From Hyphomicrobiales bacterium (GTDB lineage Bacteria > Pseudomonadota > Alphaproteobacteria > Rhizobiales > Rhizobiaceae): 64,000 nt of DNA. Position numbers and translations under genes: made by a program. The notes below the pieces were generated by a model. That model was not told the origin of the DNA. It saw nothing but the letters and a program-made list of their open reading frames with translations, and ran no database searches. The stretch lies in assembly GCA_900472925.1 (NCBI GenBank), contig UCJU01000002.1, positions 239,017 to 303,016 on the forward strand, in the 5' to 3' direction. Shown here one piece after another: positions 54,905 through 64,000 of the stretch (its first letter is position 1; the number at the start of each line of letters is the position of its first letter).

Positions 54905-56194
54905 ATGACCAATACATCCAACACCAAAAAAGGCTTGTCCCGCCGCGGTCTTCTTAAGGCCGGTGCAGCAGCAACCGGTGCCGCCATCGGCTCCGGCCTC
55001 ATCACTGGCTTCCCGACAATATGGGCGCAGAATCCGATTACGCTGCGCCAGTTCGGCACGGGCGTGTCGAACCTCAACGCCATCGCTGAAAAGTGCAAGG
55101 CGGACCTCGGCATCACGCTGGAAATGACGGCAACCGACTCGGATGCCGCCGCCCAGCGCGCCGTAACGCAGCCGAACTCCTACGACATCGCCGACGTGGA
55201 ATACTGGATCCTGAAAAAGGTCTATCCGGCCGGTGTGATCCAGCCGATGGAAATCAAGAAGCTGAAATATTACGACAAGATCGTGCCGCTTTTCAAAACC
55301 GGCAAGCTGACGCCCGACAGCGTGATTGCGCAAGGAACGGCGCCGCACACGGTCGGCTATGTGGAGAAGCCCGGCGACAAGAAATTTGCCAAGGGCGAGA
55401 CCGACTATTTCACCATGGTGCCGACCATCTACAACGCCGACACGCTCGGCATTCGCCCGGATCTCGTTGGCCGTGAGATCAGCACCTGGGCCGATATCAT
55501 GGACCCGAAGTTCAAGGGCAAGACGTCGATCATCAACATTCCCTCGGTTGGCATCATGGATGCAGCGATGATCATGGAAGCCATGGGCAACATCAAATAT
55601 GCCGACAAGGGCAACATGACCAAGGAAGAGATCGACAAGACGATCGAATTCCTCATCAAGGCCAAGAAGGACGGCCAGTTCCGCGCCTTCTGGAAGAGCT
55701 TTGACGAAAGCGTCAACCTCATGGCGTCGGGCGAAGTCGTCATTCAGTCCATGTGGTCGCCTGCCGTTGCCGCCGTGCGGTCCAAGGGCATTGCCTGCAA
55801 ATACCAGCCGCTGAAGGAAGGCTACCGCTCATGGGGCGGCGGTCTGGGTCTTGCCAAGCACCTGACCGGCGCAAAGCTGGACGCCGCCTATGAATATATC
55901 AACTGGTACACATCCGGCTGGGTCGGCGCTTACCTCAACCGTCAGGGTTACTACTCTGCCGCTATGGACACGGCGAAAGAACACATGACCGCCGATGAGT
56001 GGGGCTACTGGGTCGAGGGCAAGGCCGCCCAGGGCGACATCATCGCTCCAGACGGCAAGGTCATGGAAAAGGCCGGTGCGGTGCGCGATGGCGGCTCCTT
56101 TGAGGAACGCATGGGCAAGGTCGCCTGCTGGAACTCGGTCATGGACGAAGACCGCTACATGGTTCGCCGCTGGAACGAATTCATCGCGGCCTGA
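54905..56194 (+). CDS. Polyamine-type ABC transporter substrate-binding protein with Tat signal
   Basis: A 429-aa extracellular solute-binding protein (PotD-like). The N-terminus has a twin-arginine signal, SRRGLLKAGAAATGAAIG, with cleavage near residue 40 (TIWAQ). The body contains PNSYDIADVEYWILKKVYPAGVIQPMEI and the late WGGGLGLAKHLTG. Tat export means it probably folds before export. It lies between the ATPase and permease genes. Ligand cannot be told from sequence; amino acids, polyamines or hydantoin-like compounds are possible. Confidence 0.88.
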   Translation: MTNTSNTKKGLSRRGLLKAGAAATGAAIGSGLITGFPTIWAQNPITLRQFGTGVSNLNAIAEKCKADLGITLEMTATDSDAAAQRAVTQPNSYDIADVEYWILKKVYPAGVIQPMEIKKLKYYDKIVPLFKTGKLTPDSVIAQGTAPHTVGYVEKPGDKKFAKGETDYFTMVPTIYNADTLGIRPDLVGREISTWADIMDPKFKGKTSIINIPSVGIMDAAMIMEAMGNIKYADKGNMTKEEIDKTIEFLIKAKKDGQFRAFWKSFDESVNLMASGEVVIQSMWSPAVAAVRSKGIACKYQPLKEGYRSWGGGLGLAKHLTGAKLDAAYEYINWYTSGWVGAYLNRQGYYSAAMDTAKEHMTADEWGYWVEGKAAQGDIIAPDGKVMEKAGAVRDGGSFEERMGKVACWNSVMDEDRYMVRRWNEFIAA

Positions 56195-56268
56195 TCACGC
56201 CGGTACGAAAAAGGAATGTGCGGATAGTCGTCCGCGCATTCCTCTAAAGCGAAAAGAGGAGACGGGCC

Positions 56269-57180
56269 GTGGTAACAGTCAGATTGATCGGCGTCAGCGA
56301 CAAGACGGAGAAGAAAAGCCGCAGCTTTTCACTGCCGCCGAAGCTTGTCGCCTATATCCAGGCTGCTCCGCTTGCACTGATTCTCGGTTTCTTTCTGGCG
56401 CTGCCGATCCTGATGATCGCCGTCGTCAGTTTTTGGGATTACGACTTTGCCCAGATGTATCCCGGTTTCGTCACCTTCAACTATGGTGAGACGCTCGGCT
56501 CCTGGGTGACGTGGCAAACCTATCTCAACACGTTGAAATTCGCAGCGATCGTCTGGGCGATCACTTTGTTTTGCGGCTTCTGGGTTGCCTATTTTCTGGC
56601 ATTCCACATTCGCACCACGACCATGCAGATGGTTTTGTTTCTCATCTGCACCGTGCCGTTTCTCACGTCGAACATCATTCGCATGATTTCATGGATTCCG
56701 GTGCTGGGCCGCAACGGGTTGGTCAACAGCGCGCTTGTCAATATGGGCATCATCCCGGCGCCGCTCGAATGGCTGCTTTACTCGGATTTTGCCGTCGTGC
56801 TTGCCATGGTCCATCTCTACACGCTGTTCATGGTCACGCCGATTTTCAACACACTGATGCGCATCGACAAGTCGCTTGTGGAAGCGGCCCGTGATGCCGG
56901 TGCATCCAGCTGGCAGATCCTCTGGAACGTCATCATTCCCCTTGCCAAACCCGGCATTGCCATCGGCACTATTTTCGTCGTGACGCTGGTCATGGCGGAT
57001 TTTTCAACCGTGCAGGTGATGTCCGGCGGGCAGAGCGCATCCGTGGCGCTGATGATGAAAAACCAGATGTCACTGCTGCAATATCCAGCCGCCGCCGCCA
57101 ATGCCGTTATCCTGCTGGCACTCGTCCTGTTGATGGTGGCTGGCATCCTGCGCGTCGTCGATATCAGGAAGGAGCTTTGA
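56269..57180 (+). CDS. ABC transporter permease (PotB-like)
   Basis: A 303-aa permease starting at GTG 56269 with AGAGGAGAC upstream. Six transmembrane segments, the first at about 35-55 (LALILGFFLALPILMIAVVS). EAA loop: LVEAARDAGASSWQILWNVIIPLAKPG. Heterodimer partner of the next permease, ending 1 bp before it. Confidence 0.9.
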   Translation: MVTVRLIGVSDKTEKKSRSFSLPPKLVAYIQAAPLALILGFFLALPILMIAVVSFWDYDFAQMYPGFVTFNYGETLGSWVTWQTYLNTLKFAAIVWAITLFCGFWVAYFLAFHIRTTTMQMVLFLICTVPFLTSNIIRMISWIPVLGRNGLVNSALVNMGIIPAPLEWLLYSDFAVVLAMVHLYTLFMVTPIFNTLMRIDKSLVEAARDAGASSWQILWNVIIPLAKPGIAIGTIFVVTLVMADFSTVQVMSGGQSASVALMMKNQMSLLQYPAAAANAVILLALVLLMVAGILRVVDIRKEL

Positions 57181-57181
57181 G

Positions 57182-58000
57182 ATGCATTCGGAAAAACGAG
57201 GCAGAGAGTTCTATGTCCTTTCCTTCTTCTTTGCTCTTTTCGTGCTGTTTCTCTATGGCCCGCTTTCGGCTATTCTGATCCTCGCCTTTCAGGGGCCGAG
57301 CGGCGGGCTAACGTTTCCGTTGAACGGCGTATCCCTTCACTGGTTCGCCAATCTGTTCCAGCAACAGGCTGTGGGTGATTTCGGCGGGTCCTTCCGCCGC
57401 TCGCTTGCTCTGGGCATAATGGTTATGAGTGCCACCGTACTGGTGTCGCTTCTGGCGGGTCTGGCCTTTCGCCGGAAATTCGTCGGCGCAACACCGCTGT
57501 TTTATCTCTCGGTCGCCAGTCTTGTCGTGCCCTCGATCATCATTTCGCTCGGCATTGGCGTTCTCTTCCAGCAACTCGGTCTGGAGCCCTCATGGTATAC
57601 CTCCGCGTTTGGCGCGCATCTGACATGGACGCTGCCCTTCGGTGTTCTGATCATGTTCGCCGTCTTCAATCGCTTCTCTCCATCCTATGAAGAGGCTGCG
57701 CGCGATCTCGGCGCCACATCGTGGCAGACATTCCGTGAGGTCGTGCTGCCAATGATTGCGCCAAGCCTGATCGGCATCGGCCTGTTCGGCTTCACGCTAT
57801 CTTACGACGAGTTTGCCCGCACCCTGATGACCTCAGGCACCTACAACACGCTGCCACTGGAAATCTACGGCATGACCACCAATGTGACCACGCCGGTTCT
57901 CTACGCGCTAGGTGCCGTGACAACCATATTCTCGTTTCTGGTGATTGCTGTGACCCTGGGTCTCATCGTTTATCTCAACCGACGCCATTTGAAGGCCTGA
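57182..58000 (+). CDS. ABC transporter permease (PotC-like)
   Basis: A 272-aa permease with six membrane segments (the first FYVLSFFFALFVLFLYGPLS). The EAA loop is SYEEAARDLGATSWQTFREVVLPMIAPSLIG. Second channel subunit of the 53.8-58.0 kb importer; the racemase gene follows 10 bp later in the same operon. Confidence 0.9.
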   Translation: MHSEKRGREFYVLSFFFALFVLFLYGPLSAILILAFQGPSGGLTFPLNGVSLHWFANLFQQQAVGDFGGSFRRSLALGIMVMSATVLVSLLAGLAFRRKFVGATPLFYLSVASLVVPSIIISLGIGVLFQQLGLEPSWYTSAFGAHLTWTLPFGVLIMFAVFNRFSPSYEEAARDLGATSWQTFREVVLPMIAPSLIGIGLFGFTLSYDEFARTLMTSGTYNTLPLEIYGMTTNVTTPVLYALGAVTTIFSFLVIAVTLGLIVYLNRRHLKA

Positions 58001-58010
58001 ACGACAGATC

Positions 58011-58757
58011 ATGCGCATTCTCATCGTCAATCCAAACACCACCGCGTCCATGACGGCAACCATCTCTTCAGCCGCAAGGAGCGTGGCTGCAGAGGGAACG
58101 GAGATCGAGGCCGTGACGTCGCTGATGGGGCCTGTCTCTATCGAAGGCTATTATGATGAAGTGTTCGCCATTCCCGGCATGCTGGCGGAAATCGCCAAGG
58201 GCGAAAAGGCAGGCGCGCAAGCAGCCATCATCGCCTGCTTTGACGATACGGGGCTTGACGCCGCACGGGCGCTCGCCACCATTCCCGTCATTGGTATCTG
58301 CGAAGCAGCGGTGGCAACGGCTTCCTTCATCGCCCAGCGCTTTACCGTCGTTACCACCATGGAGCGTTCACGCTTACCTATAGAGCATCTCGTTCATCGA
58401 TACGGCATGAGTGCGCGCGCCAAGGTTCGTGCTGCCGATATTCCGGTTCTATCACTCGAAGATCCCAACTCGAACGCGATTGCGCGGCTGCGTTCAGAGA
58501 TCGCCGCCGCCATCACAGATGACCGCGCCGAGGCAATCGTTCTGGGCTGCGCCGGCATGGCCGAGCTTGCAGCAGCCCTCTCTGCCGAGTTCGGCGTACC
58601 TGTTGTCGACGGCGTCACAGCGGCGGTCAAACATGCAGAGGGGCTGATAACGCTCGGCCTGAAAACCGCCAAACGGGGTGCCTATGCCGCGCCGATCGAC
58701 AAGCCCTATAGCGGAATATTGCAGGGTTTTGCACCTGCGGCGATGTCTGATATTTAG
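58011..58757 (+). CDS. Aspartate/glutamate/hydantoin racemase family protein
   Basis: A 248-aa cofactor-independent racemase family protein. The paired catalytic cysteines are Cys76 (AAIIACFDDTGLDAAR) and Cys180 (EAIVLGCAGMAEL), each at its usual place; the N-terminus ILIVNPNTTASMT is diagnostic for the HyuE/hydantoin-racemase branch, which includes allantoin racemase. It inverts a stereocentre of a hydantoin or amino acid. Being last in an ABC import operon, it probably acts on the imported compound. Exact substrate not determinable. Confidence 0.85.
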   Translation: MRILIVNPNTTASMTATISSAARSVAAEGTEIEAVTSLMGPVSIEGYYDEVFAIPGMLAEIAKGEKAGAQAAIIACFDDTGLDAARALATIPVIGICEAAVATASFIAQRFTVVTTMERSRLPIEHLVHRYGMSARAKVRAADIPVLSLEDPNSNAIARLRSEIAAAITDDRAEAIVLGCAGMAELAAALSAEFGVPVVDGVTAAVKHAEGLITLGLKTAKRGAYAAPIDKPYSGILQGFAPAAMSDI

Positions 58758-58788
58758 ACACGACGTCGCCCCAGCGCGGCCACAATTC

Positions 58789-58807
58789 GTTCAGCACCGG
58801 TTCAGCA
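58789..58807 (+). repeat. Direct repeat GTTCAGCA with 11-bp period upstream of the BA14K-like gene
   Basis: GTTCAGCA occurs at 58789-58796 and 58800-58807, one helical turn apart, 70-88 bp before the next start codon. Tandem sites on one DNA face are typical of OmpR-type response regulators, so this is a candidate activator site. Confidence 0.5.
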
Positions 58808-58876
58808 GAAAGCCATTAATTCTTAACCATTGAATAACAACTGGCAGCTCATCTGCCCTTTGGATGGAAAACGAAA

Positions 58877-59377
58877 ATGGCCTCGTTTGCAGCAAAAACT
58901 CTTCTGGCTCTTGCAGTCTCTGCAGCTGTCATCGTTCCCCTGAACTCGGCATCTGCCGATGATTGGGGTCGCCACAACAGGGATGACGCCCTTCTGGGCG
59001 GCGTGCTTGGTCTTGCAGCCGGTGTCGCTGTCGGCTCTGCGCTATCCCAGCCGCGCTATTCGGACGAGCGGGTTTATGACGAACCTCCCGTTCGTCACTA
59101 CCAGACATACCAGCCGCGCTATACCTACAACGAGCCCGACGACAACTACTATTATCGTCAGGCACCACGCCCGGTTTATCGGGCGCAGCCGGTTTACCGC
59201 GCGCAACCTGTCTATGACACCAGACCTGCCTACCAGCCTCGTCCGACCTACCGCACCATTGAACCATGGACATCGGCTTGGTATGACTATTGCTCGCAGC
59301 GCTACGGCAGCTTCAATTCCCGCAACGGCACCTACATGGGTTACGACGGCCAGACCCATTTCTGCGTCGCAGGCTGA
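58877..59377 (+). CDS. BA14K-like secreted/envelope protein
   Basis: A 166-aa protein with a signal peptide (KTLLALAVSAAVIVPLNSASA, cleavage near 27), a glycine-rich hydrophobic segment LLGGVLGLAAGVAVGSAL, a Tyr/Pro-rich repeat region with tandem PVYRAQ units (about 95-125), and a C-terminal BA14K motif: WYDYCSQRYGSFNSRNGTYM, ending in a second Cys (HFC). BA14K proteins occur across Rhizobiales in the envelope; some show lectin-like activity. The repeat region is probably extended and surface-facing. Function unknown. Confidence 0.8.
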   Translation: MASFAAKTLLALAVSAAVIVPLNSASADDWGRHNRDDALLGGVLGLAAGVAVGSALSQPRYSDERVYDEPPVRHYQTYQPRYTYNEPDDNYYYRQAPRPVYRAQPVYRAQPVYDTRPAYQPRPTYRTIEPWTSAWYDYCSQRYGSFNSRNGTYMGYDGQTHFCVAG

Positions 59378-59431
59378 TCGATAACGTCACCCTGACTCCT
59401 GTTCCCGTGACGGGAGTGAGGCACTCAAGCC

Positions 59432-60790
59432 CTATGATCCCTTTTGGACATAGTCCGTCCGGCTTATATTGTGCCGCTGAAGCTTGTCGTAGAATGTCTT
59501 GCGCGCAATACCCAGCGCAGCGATTGTGCTGGCGACATCACCGTTGACTTTCTCCAGCGTCTCACGAATAATCTGCGCTTCTTCCCGGCCCATTCTTTCG
59601 GAAAGCGTCCCTGACGCCACGCGGGTATCGGCAGGCGGAACGTCTGCGCCAAAACCTTCCAGACCCAGCACCACGCGTTCGGCAAAATGGCCGAGTTCGC
59701 GGACATTTCCCGGCCAGTCGTGATCGTTGAGATAACGCGATACGGTGGAGCTGATGCTCGGTAGCGGCATGCCGAACCGCGCCGATGCCTTTTTGATGAA
59801 GTGTGAAAACAACAGCGGAATATCCGCTTTCCGTTCTCGCAGAGGCGGAATGGACAAGGTTACGACGTTCAGGCGATAGTAGAGATCATCGCGGAAATCA
59901 CCGCGCAGCTGGGGGTCCCCAAGGTCCACCTTGGCGGCTGCGACCACACGAATATCGACCGCGCGCTCTTCGTTTGAGCCAACCGGTGACACCTTGCGCA
60001 TTTCCAGAACGCGCAGCATCCTGACCTGAACGGCTGGCGGCATGCTCTCGATTTCATCCAGAAACAGCGTGCCGGCGCTGGAGTGCTCGATACGACCGAC
60101 CCGTTTTTTCTGCGCACCGGTGAATGCGCCAGCCTCGTGGCCGAACAACTCGCTTTCAATCACCGTTTCAGGCAAAGCACCGCAATTCAATGCCACGAAA
60201 TTTCCCTGCGCACGGCGTTTGCTCCAGCGGTGAAGAGCGGTTGCGACCACCTCCTTGCCGCTGCCGGTTTCCCCGGCCACCAGCACGTCCACATCCGTAT
60301 CGGCAATGTGGCGCAAAGTGTTGCGCAGTCTTTCCATGGCAGGCGTCTGGCCGATGAGCGGAAGATCGTCCTCCGCTTGCAAGGCCACCTTTTTCAGAGC
60401 GCGATTTTCCATGACGAGGTGGCGTTTTTCGAGTGCGCGGCGTGCACTTTCCACCATTCGGTCTGCGGGAAACGGCTTTGAAATAAAATCATAGGCGCCA
60501 TTATGCAGCGCCGCCACCGCCATCGGGACATCACCGTGGCCCGTAATCAGGATGACAGGCAAATCGGGGTCGATCTGACACAACCGCTCGAAAAACTGCA
60601 AACCATCCATGCCGGGCATGCGGACATCGGTAATGACAATGCCATCGAAGTCGGCCGAGAGCGCTTCGAGAGCCTGTTCCGCTCTTGAAAACGGCATCAC
60701 GGTCATGCCGTCCAGCTCCAGCGTCTGGCGCATGGCCTTGCGCAATTGGGAATCGTCATCGACCAGATAGACAGTACCGATCATCGTCAT
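59432..60790 (-). CDS. dctD: C4-dicarboxylate response regulator DctD (sigma-54 activator)
   Basis: A 452-aa NtrC-type protein. Receiver domain with phospho-acceptor Asp55 ([13 protein letters not shown]); AAA+ sigma-54 interaction domain (about 145-375) with Walker [14 protein letters not shown] and the sigma-54 contact loop [12 protein letters not shown]; Fis-type HTH at the C-terminus ([20 protein letters not shown]). Activates dctA when phosphorylated by DctB. It lies 1 bp after dctB, so the two are co-translated. Confidence 0.96.
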   Translation of the reverse strand: MTMIGTVYLVDDDSQLRKAMRQTLELDGMTVMPFSRAEQALEALSADFDGIVITDVRMPGMDGLQFFERLCQIDPDLPVILITGHGDVPMAVAALHNGAYDFISKPFPADRMVESARRALEKRHLVMENRALKKVALQAEDDLPLIGQTPAMERLRNTLRHIADTDVDVLVAGETGSGKEVVATALHRWSKRRAQGNFVALNCGALPETVIESELFGHEAGAFTGAQKKRVGRIEHSSAGTLFLDEIESMPPAVQVRMLRVLEMRKVSPVGSNEERAVDIRVVAAAKVDLGDPQLRGDFRDDLYYRLNVVTLSIPPLRERKADIPLLFSHFIKKASARFGMPLPSISSTVSRYLNDHDWPGNVRELGHFAERVVLGLEGFGADVPPADTRVASGTLSERMGREEAQIIRETLEKVNGDVASTIAALGIARKTFYDKLQRHNISRTDYVQKGS

Positions 60791-60791
60791 C

Positions 60792-62609
60792 TCATGCTCG
60801 CTTCAGATAAACAGAAAAACACGTGCCGTTCTCGCTGGTCTCGACATCGACCCGACCGCCATAGTCGGACGCGATGTCACGCGAGATGACCAGACCAAGG
60901 CCAAGGCCCCCTTCCTTTGACGTGTTGAAGGGGGAAAACAATTGTTCGTGGATGTCAGCTGCAATGCCTGGCCCATTATCTGAAATCGTCAGCACGACTT
61001 CATCCGGTGTGTCGCTCGCCCTGACCTCGACGCGGCCATTCGGCTTGTCTTCCAGCGCCTCGAGGGCGTTTTGCAGAAGGTTGATGACGATCTGCTCTAA
61101 TCGAATGCGACTGCCGGACACCATGACGCTGTCATCCGGCAAGACAATATCCAGCGCATCCATGCGCCCGGCAAAACGGCTCCGCAGCAGCACAACAGCA
61201 CCCTCTATCACCAGACGAAGGCTGACGGGCTCGGCGGCCGTACGACCCTTCCGCGCCAGAATTTTGAGGTCGCTAGTGATGACCCCGATGCGTTCCGTCA
61301 GCGAAGCTATGCTTTCCAGATTGTCATCCACCTCTTCCATGCGATCGCGCTTGAGAAAAGCGCGGGCGTTGTCTGCGAAGGCGCGGATGGTGGCGAGCGG
61401 CTGGTTGATCTCGTGGGCAACACCGGCCGCAACCTGACCGAGAATGGACAGGCGGTTGGCCTTGACCAGCTCATGCTGCACGCTTTGCAACTCCTCGGTG
61501 GTTTGTTCGTGTCGGATGATTTCGGCCTGAAGACGGTCCCGCGCCATTGTCAGATCAATCGTTCTTTCCTGCACACGGCGTTCAAGCTCGGAACGGTCAC
61601 GCTCGGCTTCGGCGCGCGCCTGCGCCGCCTTTTGCCTGCGGCGCAGCCAAATCGCGGAAAAGGCCATGAGCGGCATCAGGCTCGCAGCGGCAATGACCCG
61701 GTTGCCGCGAATTGCAGCGTTCATGGTGGCCTTTACCGGCTGCAAATAATGCAGCGACCAAGCCGTGGTCGGAACCGGCAATTCCAGCCGCAAATACTCT
61801 CCGTGGAGAGAAGACGGCGCGTCAATCCTGACGATCGCGACCTGCGGACCCGGATTGGACAGCGTCTCCACGGGCATGGGCGACAACCTCTCGTCCCCGA
61901 ATTGGAGGCTTTCGGAAATCGTCTTTCGCCGCGCTTCATCAATCGGCGCAACGGTGTTGAAGCGCCACTCGGGAATGCTGGTCATCAGAACCACGCCATT
62001 GCCATCAACGATATAGACGGGATGGCGCCCGATGTTCCAATCCGCCTCGAGCCGACCGAATTCCACCTTGGCGATAACCACTCCCAGCGGACGACCATCA
62101 GGGCCATCCACCCGGCGCGAAATGTAAAGCCCCGGCTTGCGGCTGACATTGCCCAGCGCGTAGTGTTCGGCCATGCCAGTATCCATCGCGGACTTGAAAT
62201 ATTCACGGAATGCGTAGTTCGAACCGACAAAACTCTCCGGCGTTTGCCAGTTGCTGGAGGCGATGGTGACGCCATTCGTATCGGCGACATAGATGACCGA
62301 CGCCTGTGTTCCCTCGATCAGTCCCTCCAGCTTGCGGTCCAGTCGTGGGATAGCTTCCCCACGGTCCTGGAGAGCCTCGACGATATCCCTGTCACGGGCC
62401 AGCACCAGCGGCAAAACCCGTGGACGCTCCAGCGCAACATTTAAGAGAGCCGATTTCAGCTCGGCGTCAGTGGTTGCCGTGGCCAGCAGCGTCTTCATGG
62501 CCTGAACGCGACCTAGTCTCTCTGCGGCAACGAAGGCTGCCACGGCGATGATCAGCCACATGACAGTAAACGCCACCCAACGGGCACGAGATGTATAGAG
62601 ACTGCGCAT
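60792..62609 (-). CDS. dctB: C4-dicarboxylate sensor histidine kinase DctB
   Basis: A 605-aa membrane sensor kinase. An N-terminal membrane segment ([20 protein letters not shown]), a large periplasmic double-PAS sensor (about 35-310), a second membrane segment near 315 ([20 protein letters not shown]), a coiled-coil linker, the phospho-acceptor H-box [20 protein letters not shown] and a HATPase domain ([26 protein letters not shown]). Senses periplasmic succinate, fumarate or malate with DctA. Divergent from dctA. Confidence 0.96.
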   Translation of the reverse strand: MRSLYTSRARWVAFTVMWLIIAVAAFVAAERLGRVQAMKTLLATATTDAELKSALLNVALERPRVLPLVLARDRDIVEALQDRGEAIPRLDRKLEGLIEGTQASVIYVADTNGVTIASSNWQTPESFVGSNYAFREYFKSAMDTGMAEHYALGNVSRKPGLYISRRVDGPDGRPLGVVIAKVEFGRLEADWNIGRHPVYIVDGNGVVLMTSIPEWRFNTVAPIDEARRKTISESLQFGDERLSPMPVETLSNPGPQVAIVRIDAPSSLHGEYLRLELPVPTTAWSLHYLQPVKATMNAAIRGNRVIAAASLMPLMAFSAIWLRRRQKAAQARAEAERDRSELERRVQERTIDLTMARDRLQAEIIRHEQTTEELQSVQHELVKANRLSILGQVAAGVAHEINQPLATIRAFADNARAFLKRDRMEEVDDNLESIASLTERIGVITSDLKILARKGRTAAEPVSLRLVIEGAVVLLRSRFAGRMDALDIVLPDDSVMVSGSRIRLEQIVINLLQNALEALEDKPNGRVEVRASDTPDEVVLTISDNGPGIAADIHEQLFSPFNTSKEGGLGLGLVISRDIASDYGGRVDVETSENGTCFSVYLKRA

Positions 62610-62627
62610 ACAGACAAACGCCTATTC

Positions 62628-62644
62628 TGTGTGGATTTCCGCAC
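62628..62644. promoter_or_regulatory. DctD upstream activator site 1
   Basis: TGTGTGGATTTCCGCAC is a near-perfect inverted repeat (GTGTGG/CCGCAC). It closely resembles site 2 in reverse orientation and lies 107 bp upstream of the -24 element, typical for an enhancer-binding protein. Confidence 0.75.
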
Positions 62645-62661
62645 GGGCCAACGAGTTAGTT

Positions 62662-62678
62662 GAGCGGAAACATACACA
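62662..62678. promoter_or_regulatory. DctD upstream activator site 2
   Basis: GAGCGGAAACATACACA matches the reverse complement of site 1 (GTGCGGAAATCCACACA) at 13 of 17 positions. Site centres are 34 bp apart, about three helical turns, which suits cooperative binding of DctD dimers on one DNA face. Confidence 0.7.
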
Positions 62679-62750
62679 AAACCATCAAGCCAGCAAAGCG
62701 TGAAAATTAAAATTATTAAATTTCAAAACGTTGCGCCGAGTAATCAATCT

Positions 62751-62766
62751 TGGCACGGGAATTGCG
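62751..62766 (+). promoter_or_regulatory. Sigma-54 promoter of dctA
   Basis: TGGCACGGGAATTGCG matches the -24/-12 consensus TGGCACG-N4-TTGC exactly, 90 bp upstream of dctA. Together with the two upstream DctD sites it forms the classical rhizobial dctA promoter. Confidence 0.92.
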
Positions 62767-62855
62767 ATATCACGGTCAGGCGGTCAATGACCGTGAACCA
62801 AATACGGCGGACCCGGGAGGCCGACAGGCAGGGTTGTGACCGAGGAGGAACTAAC

Positions 62856-64000
62856 ATGATTGACAGCACCACCGTGGCCTCAAGCCACGTAAAACTGCCA
62901 TTTTATCGGCACCTTTACTTCCAGGTTCTCATAGCCATTGCTGCAGGCATTGCACTCGGCCATTTTTACCCTGCAATCGGCGAACAACTGAAACCGTTGG
63001 GCGATGGCTTTATCCGTCTCGTCAAAATGATCATCGCCCCCGTTATCTTCCTCACTGTCGCGACCGGTATCGCCGGAATGAACGACATGAAGAAGGTCGG
63101 ACGCGTTGCCGGCAAGGCAATGATCTACTTCCTGACCTTTTCGACACTGGCGCTCATCATCGGCATGATTGTGGCCAACGTGGTCCATCCCGGCTCTGGC
63201 ATGAACATCGATCCTGCCACACTGGATGGCAAGGCGGTCGCAACCTATGCAGCCAAGGCGCATGAGCAAACCATCACCGGCTTCCTGATGAACATCATCC
63301 CGACGACAATTGTCGGCGCCTTCGCAGATGGCGACATTCTTCAGGTCCTGTTCTTCTCCGTGCTGTTCGGCATTTCGCTTGGTGTCGTCGGTGAACGTGG
63401 CAAGCCCGTCGTTGATTTCATGCACGCCCTGATGTATCCGATCTTCAAGCTGGTCGCGATCCTCATGAAGGCAGCCCCTATCGGCGCTTTCGGCGCCATG
63501 GCCTTCACCATCGGCAAATACGGCATTTCGTCGGTGACCAATCTGGCGATGCTGATCGGCACCTTCTACTTCACCTCGATCTTCTTCGTGATCGTCGTTC
63601 TGGGTGCCGTGGCGCGTTACAACGGCTTCTCGATTTTCGCCCTGATCCGCTACATCAAGGAAGAGTTGCTGCTGGTTCTCGGCACATCGTCTTCGGAAGC
63701 AGCGTTGCCTGGCCTGATGAGCAAGATGGAAAACGCGGGCTGCAAACGCTCCGTCGTGGGTCTGGTCATCCCGACCGGCTACTCCTTCAATCTCGATGGC
63801 ACCAACATCTATATGACATTGGCTGCCCTCTTCATCGCACAGGCAACAGGCATCGATTTGTCCTGGGGTGAGCAGATCCTGCTGCTTCTCGTCGCGATGC
63901 TCAGCTCCAAGGGTGCCGCAGGTATTACCGGTGCGGGCTTCATTACGCTGGCGGCAACGCTCTCGGTGGTTCCGTCCGTTCCGGTCGCAGGCATGGCGCT
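62856..64000 (+). CDS. dctA: C4-dicarboxylate/H+ symporter DctA (partial, C-terminus beyond window)
   Basis: The frame is open from ATG 62856 (AGGAGGAA upstream) to the right edge: 381 complete codons of about 440 expected. DAACS-family features: N-terminal [20 protein letters not shown], serine-rich loop [20 protein letters not shown], and [20 protein letters not shown], which binds substrate. It imports succinate, fumarate and malate, and in rhizobia also signals to DctB. Divergent from dctBD. Confidence 0.96.
   Translation, partial: MIDSTTVASSHVKLPFYRHLYFQVLIAIAAGIALGHFYPAIGEQLKPLGDGFIRLVKMIIAPVIFLTVATGIAGMNDMKKVGRVAGKAMIYFLTFSTLALIIGMIVANVVHPGSGMNIDPATLDGKAVATYAAKAHEQTITGFLMNIIPTTIVGAFADGDILQVLFFSVLFGISLGVVGERGKPVVDFMHALMYPIFKLVAILMKAAPIGAFGAMAFTIGKYGISSVTNLAMLIGTFYFTSIFFVIVVLGAVARYNGFSIFALIRYIKEELLLVLGTSSSEAALPGLMSKMENAGCKRSVVGLVIPTGYSFNLDGTNIYMTLAALFIAQATGIDLSWGEQILLLLVAMLSSKGAAGITGAGFITLAATLSVVPSVPVAGMA

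Noticed and set aside
61413-62444. Open frame of 343 codons on the plus strand
   Set aside because: Antisense shadow of dctB; no domain recognisable.
1-64000. CRISPR arrays, insertion sequences, tRNA and rRNA genes
   Set aside because: Looked for; no regularly spaced repeats, transposase genes, tRNA cloverleaf or rRNA sequence was recognised.

Overview
The window reads as chromosomal (or chromid) DNA of a Rhizobiaceae bacterium, most likely genus Agrobacterium. The strongest marker is telA (44844-46184), encoding the hairpin-telomere resolvase (protelomerase) known from Agrobacterium with linear replicons. It sits directly downstream of the lpiA-acvB pair, acvB being the chromosomal relative of the Ti-plasmid gene virJ. 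ABC importers, solute-binding proteins and GntR/LysR/AraC/Lrp regulators are dense, as usual for soil alphaproteobacteria. I saw no rRNA, tRNA, insertion sequence, prophage or CRISPR array.

Region 1 (1-8.3 kb, minus strand): an AraC regulator, ATP-type hydantoinase/oxoprolinase subunits HyuA and HyuB, a 17-bp perfect hairpin, then a three-subunit molybdenum hydroxylase (FAD, 2Fe-2S, Mo subunits; the last runs off the left edge). This looks like a catabolic route for an unidentified N-heterocycle.

Region 2 (8.4-18.3 kb, minus strand): a guanidine assimilation operon. A consensus sigma-54 promoter drives a guanidine-I (ykkC) riboswitch with a terminator. Behind it lie a NitT/TauT-type ABC importer, two DUF1989 proteins (carboxyguanidine deiminase type), a biotin carboxylase of the 'urea carboxylase' family (probably guanidine carboxylase) and allophanate hydrolase. 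Together they would take up guanidine, carboxylate it, deaminate the product to allophanate and release ammonia and CO2.

Region 3 (18.6-34.6 kb): methylmalonyl-CoA mutase; choline-O-sulfatase betC with choX and a LysR regulator; an AraC/MFS divergent pair; minCDE with a CtrA box in its promoter; a polar amino acid (cystine-type) ABC importer with an attenuator-like hairpin after the binding-protein gene; and propionyl-CoA carboxylase pccBA.

Region 4 (34.7-39.3 kb): four hydrolase/transaminase genes that fit breakdown of D-residue-containing peptides (P1-family aminopeptidase, D-amino acid transaminase, D-aminopeptidase, M19 dipeptidase).

Region 5 (39.6-52.8 kb): lpiA-acvB (lysyl-phosphatidylglycerol synthesis and hydrolysis), an M24 peptidase, telA, idhA behind an IolR-type palindrome, a TPP riboswitch with thiMED, and an Lrp regulator divergent from alr-dadA (alanine racemase, D-amino acid dehydrogenase).

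Region 6 (52.8-64 kb): a GntR regulator divergent from a polyamine-type ABC importer and an Asp/Glu/hydantoin racemase, with a near-consensus sigma-54 promoter; a BA14K-like envelope protein; and dctBD divergent from dctA with two DctD sites and a sigma-54 promoter. dctA runs off the right edge.
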